Assembly (NCBI GenBank): GCA_038025085.1
Contig: CM076140.1
Coordinates: forward strand, 24,708,501-24,772,500
DNA length: 64,000 nucleotides
Source: Tetragonia tetragonoides
Taxonomy: Eukaryota > Streptophyta > Magnoliopsida > Caryophyllales > Aizoaceae
Direction of reading: 5' to 3'
Shown one piece after another: positions 44,300 to 53,326 of this stretch; the stretch's first letter is position 1; each line of letters begins with the position of its first letter. The notes beneath the pieces were generated by a model that was not told the DNA's origin, did not search any database, and saw only the letters and a list, made by a program, of their open reading frames with translations. The translations under genes were made by a program, and so were the position numbers.

Positions 44300-45469
44300 T
44301 CAAAAGGTCAAGTTTCTATTAACCTCCGCAGATAAAGTAGCCACCTTCACCTCAGCCTCTTCTTGGCGACCCTCCGCAGCCGCCAACTGGTTCCTCAACG
44401 CCGATTGGTCGTCCTCAAACCTCTTTAAGTCCTTCCTTAAAAGGTCGGCGTTGGAAATGGCCCGACGCGCGGCATCGTACTCTTTCTCCTTAGCGTGGAA
44501 CTTATCCTTCCAAAACTGCACCTTCTTTTTCTGTTGCTCCACAATGCCCCTCGCCTCGTAAGCGACGTCCAAATCTTCCTCTACGTCCTGGCGTCTCTTG
44601 ATCAGCCCGGTGCAGACGGCCAAACCCTGTGAAAGACAAAAACACGCGCATCAACAATAAGGTAAAATAAACAAAGCATGGGGCAAAGGGAAATACTCAC
44701 TACACAGAGCTGGTCGTGCAGGAACTCCAGGGCACCACGAGTACACACGTCGCCCAGAAGCGCCTCAGCTGCCACCGGCGTGGACGCGTGGGCGGCGAAC
44801 GCCATTATCGCCTCCCTCTGAGCGTCATTCCAAAAGAGGTCATCAGAGGAAGGCATGGGCTGGCCAGAAATATGGCACAAGTAATGCGATGCCTTCCCGG
44901 TTTCACCACCCCCCGCGGGGCCTGCTCTTCATCCAGTTCATCCACAGGGATAACGCCGGCGCTAAGGGAGTTTGCTCTCCCACCTCCGATGCCCGGGCAT
45001 AGTCGGGGTTGTCCCCAAAAAGTGACGCGAATAGGTGTTGCAAGAGACTCGCGTCCTCCTCACCAATCGGAGACGATTGAGCTGTCGCCTGAGCCGCAAC
45101 CGCATCGGGTATTACCGTTGCCTCAACCGGTATTTGCTCCAGCTCCCTTCTCTTCGGCAACGATTCGTCGGATGAAGCCGACGCCTTACCGGCCTCCTTC
45201 CTTTTCTGACGAATGATAGCCGCTGCTCGGGACCGTTCCTCGGTACGAACCTTCTCCTGGGCTAAAGGGCCAGTCGGATGTAGAGACGACGTCTCCTGAG
45301 GGCTCACGCCCCGGACATTCTCCTCAACCGAGCCATACCCCAGAGATGGCGATCGGTCGACGCCGGTAGGGACATAGGAAAATCCCTTGGATTTCCAATA
45401 TGCCAACACCCGAGGCATGGCGTGAGCGTATACGTCCAAGGCCTCACCCCGATGCTGGGCGACAAGCAT
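44300..45469 (-). pseudogene. Antisense unit 3 of element F, coiled-coil protein of unknown function
   Basis: Likely starts at the ATG at 45469 (MLVAQHRGEALDVYAHAMPRV). It has a charged middle part (RTEERSRAAAIIRQKRKEAG) and an acidic stretch, then a frameshift near 44910. The next frame (DLFWNDAQREAIMAFAAHAS) reaches a GT-AG intron at about 44695-44632, followed by a long coiled coil (VQFWKDKFHAKEKEYDAARR, DDQSALRNQLAAAEGRQEE). It ends near 44300. The layout of ordered middle and C-terminal coiled coil is shared with the other three units. Family unknown. Confidence 0.55.
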
Positions 45470-45561
45470 GGCCTCATGAAAGTCTGAAAAAAAAAAAGTC
45501 AGATACTCTGTCGGAAGAAATAAAGAAAGTGAAAGTGAAAGAGTGAAAGGAAACACTTATT

Positions 45562-45605
45562 ATTTATAGACGCGCCCCTAACCACTGAAGGGTCAGGAAA
45601 CACGT
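45562..45605 (-). promoter_or_regulatory. Possible promoter of antisense unit 3 (F)
   Basis: CTATAAATA (45570-45562) with AACGTG (45605-45600) upstream. A pyrimidine-rich CAG acceptor-like site (about 45485) lies before the ATG. Confidence 0.45.
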
Positions 45606-45761
45606 TGATCATTACAGAAGACAGGGGCAGTGAGCAGGCCCTACCTGTCAGTTATACTAAAAGTTACATAAGGAAAACCCAACGAGGGCATACTCAGCAA
45701 AGGGGGCAACCCCCAGGTACAGAAACTACCCTAAATCCAACAACAAATGAACAAGACGGCG

Positions 45762-46363
45762 TTAGAACGCATCAGGGTGACGGTGTGTCCAAGGCCAACA
45801 ATTCGCCAAAAACCCGTCATGCTCGGTCCCTAGTTCCGTCCGACGCCGCTTTAAGTCCCCGAACTTACGATGAGCCTCCTCCAGCTTCAGAGTCATTAGG
45901 GCCACGGATTTGGACGTCGTCTCCAGGTCCCGGTGCACACCGTCAATCTCTGCACGAAGAGCCTTTAGTTCGTCCTTCTTCCGCCTTCTCGCCTCGCCCT
46001 TGCCAGCGAAGGGTCGACGGGAGGAGAAGGAGGACGTACCGCCAAGGGCGATGCCGTCGCATACTCAGGACGACGGCGCTTTACATCTTCCTCTATGAGA
46101 TGAGATAACGCCAGCTTAACATGGCGAGGAAGGGCAGGATTCAACAAGTGACGAGCATACCAAGCCCCCAACGACTCATTGGCAACTAGGTCGCCATACC
46201 TGATACCGGCGACTTGAATAATGTTCGACGTCGAAAAACAGGAACTAGCGGTACTCCCTCCGGAGCACCGACGCGCTGATCGGCGAAGTTTGTATTTGCT
46301 ACTAACTTTAGGTTCTTCATAAGAATCACTGGAGCCTGTGGAAATCTCAAGGGTGGAAACCAT
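45762..46363 (-). pseudogene. Antisense unit 2 of element F, coiled-coil protein of unknown function
   Basis: Starts MVSTLEISTGSSDSYEEPK at the ATG at 46363, 40 bp after a TATA box. The middle part reads IRYGDLVANESLGAWYARHL and LPRHVKLALSHLIEEDV. At about 45970 the frame shifts. The next frame is a coiled coil (KKDELKALRAEIDGVHRDLE, ALMTLKLEEAHRKFGDLKRR) that ends at TAA 45762. About 200 residues in total. No known domain. Confidence 0.55.
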
Positions 46364-46402
46364 AACAAGGTTCAGTACTAGTAAAGAGAGTCTAGAGCTC
46401 CC

Positions 46403-46495
46403 AATATATAAGCACTCCTCACGCCCATCTGAGATCACACCCACCAAAGCTCAACATCGATAATCACGCCAAGGCCAATCAGCCACGGACACGTG
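46403..46495 (-). promoter_or_regulatory. Promoter of antisense unit 2 (F)
   Basis: GCCACGTGTC (CACGTG 46495-46490) upstream and TATATATTG (46411-46403) 40 bp before the ATG. Confidence 0.55.
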
Positions 46496-46733
46496 GCGCG
46501 TTACGTATACAGCACAGTCCGAATGTCCCTAACTCCAGCGCACTTTGATTGGGGCAAAAAATTGTTAAACAAAGACACCTGGTCCAGGAACAGTCAAGCA
46601 ACACGTTGAAACCCTCCCACACTCAAGAGAGGAGTATGGAAAAGTTCCAAAGGGCAAGAAGGATGACAAAACAAGTGACAAAACAAGTCCATTTCATTTC
46701 AAAGTCGTCAAGGGAGGCCAACCCCACAAGGGC

Positions 46734-46746
<13 letters not shown>

Positions 46747-46788
<42 letters not shown>
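46747..46788. repeat. (CA)n followed by a poly-A tract
   Basis: ACACACAC followed by about 40 A, lying between antisense units 1 and 2. It creates a lysine-rich spurious frame. Confidence 0.95.
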
Positions 46789-46790
<2 letters not shown>

Positions 46791-46831
46791 CAAAACTTGA
46801 ACGATACTATTTAGAAGCCACAGATCGACGG

Positions 46832-47329
46832 CTAAGTCCGACTATCACGACGAGCAGAGTCGGCCTTCAACTCATCCTTCAGATGGTGACAGAGGCCCAT
46901 CAGTTGAGCCTTCTTCACCTTCAGCTCTTCAACCCTGGCCCGGGCCAATTCCAGCTCCGTCTCATAGACAGCAACCTTCTGCTCCATCTTCTGAAGCTCC
47001 ATAGTAGCCGCCCCAAGCAACTCCAAGTTGTACTTTAGCCCCTTCTCATAAGCATCTCGGTTATTTGGGCCTACGAAAGGGTCGCCATGCGCGCGACGCC
47101 AGGGAGAAGCACCACGAACAACCGGAGACCCAAGGTCAACGCCCAAGTCGGCCGATGAGGTCAGTGAAGCCCTTCCCAACTCCGTCGCATTGACGGGACC
47201 AACAGGAGGGACACCGACACCCAGGGCATCAGGACAAGCGTCGCCACCCGACGCGCGGCTACCTTCACCCGACGAAGAACGTAACCTCTTGTGAGAAAAG
47301 AGGACCTTCGACTTACCAGCAGACGACAT
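46832..47329 (-). pseudogene. Antisense unit 1 of element F, small coiled-coil protein
   Basis: An open frame of about 165 codons from the ATG at 47329 (MSSAGKSKVLFSHKRLRSSS) to the stop at 46832. The N-terminal half is Ser/Gly/Pro-rich. The C-terminal half is a clear coiled coil (MELQKMEQKVAVYETELELA, ARVEELKVKKAQLMGLCHHL). This is the only antisense unit without a visible break. Family unknown. It could be the complete product or a first exon. Confidence 0.55.
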
Positions 47330-47405
47330 GTTCAAAACCTCAAGGAGAGAGAATCAAACAAAAAGACAAAAGTGCGAATGAGAAACCTCGCACTCAAGTG
47401 CTGCC

Positions 47406-47510
47406 CTTATATAGAAAAACGGGCAAACATCAAAGTACGCGAAACGTCTCCAGAATTTCAAACGTCCCTCAATCACGTCACAAAGAGTTAGAAACCACCC
47501 GTGCCACGTA
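47406..47510 (-). promoter_or_regulatory. Promoter of antisense unit 1 (F)
   Basis: TACGTGG (47510-47504) and TGACGTG (47480-47474) lie upstream of a canonical CTATATAAG TATA box (47414-47406), with the ATG 77 bp downstream. Confidence 0.6.
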
Positions 47511-47545
47511 GACACCACAGAGGCCCCTTTCTGAAGGGCAAATGT

Positions 47546-47939
47546 TGTGACCTAAAATAAAAACTCAGGCCCAAAGCCAAATCTGTTAACCACGGGAGCG
47601 GTTCGGTCCAGGATGCCTGCCCCAGGCCCATGCCACCAGAGGAAGCTGGACATCGGGAGCCATTCCAAAGATGACACGTGTCCCCCCAAAGACAGCTCCA
47701 TAGGAAACATCACCCTATAAATACCAGTCTCCTGGTATGTGAAAGAACAACTACTTTTCACCTAAATTATTACTAGCACTACTCTCGAGACTCACTTAAG
47801 CTTCCGAGCGGGGATCCCGGAAACACCCCCCAGGCCAGTTAACGTTCTTGTGTGTGCAGGTATTAAAGTCGTCGCCCAGCCGACGGAAGCCTAACACCCG
47901 ATTGGAGATACTCCCTACACAGGAAAAAACACCACAACA
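47546..47939 (+). repeat. 3' LTR of element F
   Basis: Aligns with 36305-36697. The G-box and TATAAATA are preserved. It is followed directly by the second half of the G LTR. Confidence 0.92.
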
Positions 47940-48921
47940 CCATTAATAATGGGTTCGGGGGCGAAGGTAAGAGGTGGGAAGGTATTAGGCACCCAACTCG
48001 CCCGTTTTATGACGGCCTTTACTAACTCAAGTTTGCTTAATAATTTAAAGACATAATTCCCATGAAAAACTGGATTAACAACCTAGACTTAGACTATTAA
48101 TTGGTTTATCACATGCATCATAACATTTATTTTTAACCCTTATTTAGACATCCATTTGATTGACAAGTTAAGCATTACAACGGCTATACATGCTTGGAAG
48201 GACAATATTTAGGAAGCAATAAAAACGTTATTTTAGCATGATATCTACATTATGACTATTAGAAAATAAACAATTAGGCAATTAATTTTATTTGATCCCT
48301 CATGAGTTAGTACCTGAACTGTAGGCTATATTTGACAAGAATAGTAAAAGACAAGATCTCAAATTTTGGAAGAAAGAGGGAGAAGCTCAGGAGTACTCAA
48401 CCGAGAATAGAGGTTGTCCACTGTAGACTGTGTGTTTTGAATTGAGGGAGGAGGGTCGTATTTATAGGCGCAGGATGTAGGGCTGGACGGCTGAAAAGGA
48501 GCCGAAAATTGGATTTGGGTTGAAAAAATAGTCTGGCTTGGTTTTATCCCAGGGCCTCTGACAGATGTCAGCTGCCAGCTGGATGTCGTCATAATGACGA
48601 CATCCAGTCTCTTTTTACTTTCCGGAGGAATTTTAGTATTCCGAAAAATATGAAAAGACCGTTTTACCCTTGAGCGATAAAAGACGGTTCTACCGCTAAT
48701 TCGCAACTTGGCGACCGGGAGTCGGAAAAAGCCATGAAAGGTGTCGTTGGAAAGCTCTTGAACAGGGCTTTTGAATGATACTAGAATATAGGAATGTTTA
48801 GAGAAAAAGCCCGAGACCTTATCTTAACTATTAAAGCAAAAATAGCATTCAAGTTTATAAATTACTCCTTTCATCATCGGGCTTTTGCGGAGAAATCTGA
48901 AGGCGCTTTTTGGCGTCTATA
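47940..48921 (-). repeat. 3' LTR of element G, right piece
   Basis: Continues the LTR of 36036-36304. The minus-strand LTR start is TATAGACGCC at 48921 (consensus TGTAGACGCC). It contains the palindrome (48579-48607) and a TATAAATA box (about 48463). The GCCGCTAGCGGC box is absent; only CAGGGCCTCTGACAG remains in its place. Confidence 0.85.
48579..48607. promoter_or_regulatory. 29-bp palindrome in the G LTR
   Basis: CTGGATGTCGTCAT and ATGACGACATCCAG around one A, identical to the C version and compensated relative to D. Confidence 0.8.
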
Positions 48922-49500
48922 GAAGCCCCCACTTTTATCAAGCTTGAGTAAAAGCGAAGATCAAAGTATTCCGAAGGCGACATGCAGGATGCTGATGTGC
49001 ACACGTTGTGTGAGAGTGTACAGTATGTATGCATATGAAGACAAACCTGAGTTGGGACATGCTCGCAGCGTGCTAAGATTTCATCTCTTTGAACACAAGA
49101 GAAATAAAAGTTATGGTTAGCAGGCTAGAACACCACTCGTATATTGGGACATTGAGACATTGGGACATTGGGACATTTGGGATTTTTGGGACTTTTTGGG
49201 ATATTGAGACATTAGGATTTGTTTTTTTGGAAATTTGGTAAGGCCGATAGACTTTCCGGGCTTAAAAAATAATTTTGACACTCTGGGTGGTAAAAGTTGT
49301 CGTAGTATATATCCGGGCTTTAGTATTTGGGACCTGCAAAAATAATCGCGTTAGTTTTACCTTAAAATAGTTGGTACCGCAAAATGGGCCAACTATCGAA
49401 TTTGAATTTGTGGGCCAAAGAGTCTTGCTCCCGCGCTCTTGGTACTGATATTTGCCGCGAACGAACTACGAACTTTGGACTGGAAAAAAAGGGTCGTGGG
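48922..49500 (-). other. 3' UTR of element G
   Basis: Starts with a polypurine tract (AAGTGGGGGCTTC, minus), then sequence matching C up to 49138. It then jumps to GGGACATT-type repeats (49140-49220), so the 60-bp array seen in C, D and E is deleted. The rest matches the conserved 3' UTR segment. Confidence 0.65.
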
Positions 49501-49536
49501 GCAGCAAGTGGGGCCCGCCTGTACAGGGCCTGGAGG

Positions 49537-49570
49537 GCCTCTAGCGGCACTCGCGAGCGCCGCTAGCGGC
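49537..49570 (+). promoter_or_regulatory. Box pair left from the PMD promoter of G
   Basis: GCCTCTAGCGGC (49537-49548) and GCCGCTAGCGGC (49559-49570) are 22 bp apart. The surrounding GC-rich sequence corresponds to the D PMD promoter (32478-32540) on the opposite strand. The PMD exons now begin about 900 bp further right. Confidence 0.55.
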
Positions 49571-49602
49571 GCTCAACTTGAGCGGGCCAAAACCTTTTGT
49601 CG

Positions 49603-50469
49603 TCAAAGTTTTTTTTTTTGTTTTGCTGCATTCATCTTCTTCTTCGTCGAGAGCACATGTCGAGAGTAGCTTCCATTGTTGAGTGAGGTGACCAAAGCAT
49701 CTATGATATCTGCAATAGAGGTAAGTAGAGCTGTCATGACATCATGAACAGAGACTGCTAGTCGCGTGAATTCACAGGTAGGGACCCTCGATCTTTCCTT
49801 GGATAACCAATGATGCGCGGGCCACATAGTCCTTTCATCAATGAAGGCTTGGATTTTGTCTCTTAGATTCCTGCAGTTATTGGTGTGATGTCCGAAGGCT
49901 CGGAAGTATTGGAAATAAACACTTGGGTTTCCATTTTCTGGGATGAGTTTATAGATTGGTCCTACTGAATACATGTAGCCATATGCCCTCTTTTGTTGAA
50001 AAATGTGTTCTTGAGGCCAACGGGGTTGCCCTTGATCAAGAATCACTTTGCCACCTTCTAGAACCTTAATTCTTTGTTCCAACCCAGGGACCGTTTGCTG
50101 TAGCTTTTGGATGTCTGAGTGATAGATAACTATATATTGGGTTAGGTTCTCAATATCGTCTTGTGCTTCAACAAGGGCCTGGATTGGCTTGCCTGCGCTT
50201 CTGTACTCAATGAGGCGCGGGGTTTCATCAGGATCAAGGCCTACTTGGATTTTGGCCTCTCGGAGTGATCGGTCCAGTTGTTCACCCAAATTAAGGGATT
50301 CATCTTGAGTATCAAGTACCAACTCTCTTGAAGTTTCGCGGACTGGATATGCAGTTGTCACAAAATGAGTTTTGATCTTCTTAGCATTCTGTCCTATTTC
50401 CGACCCTGGCATGAGGAGAGATTCTTTCTGTGTATCTTCAGCTGAGGAACGCTTGATGGACCCTGGCAT
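49603..50469 (-). pseudogene. Zinc-knuckle ORF inserted in the PMD gene of G
   Basis: An uninterrupted frame of 288 codons. The N-terminal part is charged (LMPGSEIGQNAKKIKTHFV); a coiled-coil-like middle follows (VEAQDDIENLTQYIVIYHSD). VYFQYFRAFGHHTNNC is a knuckle relative of CKYCEANGHHTNQC in D, but the first two cysteines are Phe and Phe/Tyr, so it probably no longer binds zinc. FIDERTMWPAHHWL matches D. It lies between the PMD promoter remnant and the PMD exons, on the sense strand of G, and probably came from another Tat element. It is listed as a pseudogene because of the lost cysteines and lack of a promoter; the frame itself is open. Confidence 0.6.
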
Positions 50470-50519
50470 GATATGAACGAGTAGATGACCATTTCTCGAC
50501 TGTTATCCCTGCTTATCAC

Positions 50520-52715
50520 TCTAGGGATACTAGGATTATCGCTAGGGGGCTATTGGAGAGGTTCTGGGATTCCACGAACACTTTTCATACGCCTGTACGA
50601 GAGATGTTCCCCAACCCTTATCACTTCGTTGTGCTGACGGGTCTATCCTTTAGAGGGTGTCGTATTCGGTACGACGTGAATTACTAGCGATAGAGTGACA
50701 TGTTGCTCGAGCTTTATGGGCCTGTGTCTGCCTATTTTGATAAGGATCGGGTTTCTTTGTTGCGGTTATTGGCGGAGCAGGGGCTTACCGAGGAGTAGAG
50801 AGCCCGTATTTTCCTGGCTTGGTTGTTGGGGTCGACCATTTCTGCTCAGAAGAAGAGCGTATCTTAACTCGAATTCTTGACATGTTTAGAGAATTTGATC
50901 AAGCTCCATGAGTTCAACTTCGGTGCTTCTGCCTATGCTACCTTAGTGAGATGGTGTTGCCGGGCTTGCAGGCCCAAACCGTCGAGTGCGAGGGCGTCTA
51001 TCTCAGGCCTGTGGAAAATACTGGAGGTAGGCACATATGTTTCTTTTTTTTCTTTGCACATGCATGCTTTTGGATTTGAAGCTTATCCCTTTTTTGCTGG
51101 TATGACAGCTGTGGTTCTTCGAGTATTTTCATGTTTTTGGTCCTCACCATCCTTGTTTGAGGATGTTGTCGCTAGGTTCATGGTGGATTGGTAGAGATAA
51201 CCATCCATTTACCTCTCTGGAGCATTTTCGGGCTTCCTTTGAGAGCCATGCTGCATCTGCGGTATGTTGTTGTTGACTTATGCATCCTTCTTTTTTTAGG
51301 TTCATTTGGTGTTAATGAACTTTTGAACTGATAACCTGCAGGTGTCATGGGCCGCTTTTGATGATGTTCTTGGGGTTCCGCCCCATATCCCCATGGAGTC
51401 TTTTAGAGTGTCTTTCTTGCGGGTGGTCTTCGAGGGGCCATTTGGCTTTCTATCGTACTTGTAGAACCGTTTGACTCGGCTGATTTATCCCACCTTGGGT
51501 AGCCACCTAGTTCCGGAGGATCCTCCCCTGACCATGTTCTATCTGCGCGGTCTGAGCGTGCGGGAGTTGGGGGTCGTGGCTCGTGGTATGGCGGCCACAG
51601 AGTTTCTCATGCCTGGGATTGTTGGCTTGGACCGCACAGCCGTGTACCTGGCTTACTGCTTGGATCTTCTGATGCCGGACCTCACTTCTGAGGTAATAAA
51701 TTTATCTCCATCTTTTTAGCTATATGCGTGATATACTGACTTCTTGTGTCTCACAGGCAGATCGTCTGTCTCCTCTGGGTCCCAGGAGGTCGCATTCTAG
51801 AGTTCCTCGGGGCCAGCCCCTCAAGCGTGACCTTGCCGACTAATGAGGTGAGGTACATTGGGGAGAGTGGGGGACGCATATTAGAGGAGTCCCCTCTACA
51901 TATGGCTTACGGAGAGGCTGTGGAGGGCTTGCCCTTGCCTGATGGTTGTACGGGGGTAAGCTCCTTTTTATCCCTACTGTGGTTTGTGTTTGCTTTTGAG
52001 TGCTGACTCTATCTCTTGTGTTTGTGTTACTTTATTTTTGTAGCTGAACCGTGAGCAGACCTCTCAAATCTTCAAGCTCATTCACCTGTTGAAGAAAGGC
52101 GATGACCGAGTGATGGGCAAGGGGAAGAGTTCTTGGTCTAGTACCGTTGATGTAAGTAGACTTTTATCCTTTGTTTAGCTAAGTGAAGTGCTTAACTTAA
52201 CATCTCGATCTTGATTGTCTGCAGATGTCTCAGTCTTCGTCTTCGGTGGGACCTCGACATTCTTCTGCTGCGAGGGTCTCTTAGGCGAGCAGACCGTCTG
52301 TTGCTCGTTCACCTCCCGTAGCTGTGACTAGGCCTCCAGTTGATGAGGCACCCGGACCATCTGTGCCATACATTCCTGAGATGTTCTCTCCTGCGGGTTT
52401 CGAACCTTCTCTTGATAGCAGCCTATTGTTACCCCCACGGCTGGAGGTTGGGCGAACGCCCCTGGATGGGATGTGCCTCATACTGGGCCTTCGTATCAGG
52501 ATGTGGCTATGGACTTCGCTAGTCAGGCCACAGAGAGCCTCTTCGGAGCGGGGTTTTCGGCAGGTACCCCCCTGCGCACACCAGCATATGATGGGTGGGA
52601 CATGAGGCCCAACAATAGCAAGCCCATTTATAGCTCTTCTCTCCATTATTCGACTGGGAACAATGGTCTGGTTGATGAGGTGGTTGATAGCAATGGCAAT
52701 GATGACTCTGGTTGA
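50520..52715 (+). pseudogene. PMD gene carried antisense in element G (5' truncated)
   Basis: Same gene as at 29852-32460. Exon borders: ...-51026, 51109-51261, 51342-51692, 51757-51955, 52044-52151, 52225-52715, each with GT donors and AG acceptors. The first exon contains ERFWDSTNTFHTPV and EMFPNPYHFVVLTGLSF (in broken frame); later exons have LVRWCCRACRPKPSS, LSVRELGVVARGMAATEFLM and the disordered tail starting MSQSSSSVGPRH, with a TAG inside it. The 5' exons are missing. It retains an exon (51757-51955) deleted in D. Several stops make it non-functional. Confidence 0.78.
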
Positions 52716-53104
52716 GCGGTGTTGGATTTCTTCGTGGACATTGACCTTGAGACTTTGATCTCCTGTTTTTATGCATTTTTATGATATGTGTATGCTATGA
52801 TGACTCGATTATGCCCGTCTGATCTCTAAGTATGCAATGTGTTATGCAGTAAAGAGTAGGCCACAATTTAGGGAATAAAATAAGGAAAAAGGTAAAAGTT
52901 GCAAGAAAAAGCAAAAATTACACATATTATACCCACTAAAAAAATGAAAATAAATAAAAAAAGAAAGCAGAAAAGATAAAACTAAGAGAGTCTCGGGCCT
53001 TGTAATTCAGCTGTGCGTATCAAAACTGGGCTTAAACCGAGCAAATATGACCAAGTGGGCGGACTGGAGACAAAAGGAGAAAAGCTGACTGGGGCAGGGT
53101 CAGG

Positions 53105-53252
53105 GCCGCTAGCGGCACTGAGCTGCAGATGAGGGCCGCTAGCAGCGCTGGTCACAGCCGCTAGTGGCCCTGGCCAGAGCCGCTGACGACTCTGGTTTGG
53201 GCTTTTTCATGGATTTCTGACTTCTTTTCGCCCGCGTTTTTGCCTATAAATA
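53105..53252 (+). promoter_or_regulatory. Promoter of the antisense DUF7745-like gene (G)
   Basis: Four boxes begin at 53105, 53135, 53157 and 53179 (steps 30, 22, 22): GCCGCTAGCGGC, GCCGCTAGCAGC, GCCGCTAGTGGC, GCCGCTGACGAC. TATAAATA is at 53245-53252 and the ATG at 53327. Confidence 0.65.
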
Positions 53253-53326
53253 GGATTTACGGGATGCTTGATATTGTATCACTTTTCAAACTTTTAGCTC
53301 TCTCAAATTTCCCAAAGCTTCTACCA

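Larger units (their letters stand above)
36305..47939 (+). mobile_element. Element F, Retand-like Tat retrotransposon with antisense genes
   Basis: An 11.6-kb element with about 393-bp LTRs, a TGGCGCC-type primer-binding site, and gag, protease, reverse transcriptase, RNase H and integrase in that order on the plus strand, all with frameshifts or stops. Downstream, the minus strand carries four TATA-plus-ORF units of unknown function. The LTRs, primer-binding site and protein sequences are clearly different from A-E, G and H. It is the only element here with a readable YVDD reverse transcriptase. I found no clean target-site duplication. Confidence 0.9.

Noticed and set aside
46549..46800. 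Lysine-rich frame
   Set aside because: It is produced by the poly-A tract.
36300..47944. A target-site duplication for element F
   Set aside because: The flanks (AGTTT or CCAAG on the left, CCATT on the right) do not match convincingly. The insertion into the G LTR is clear from the interrupted LTR, but the duplication is decayed or absent.
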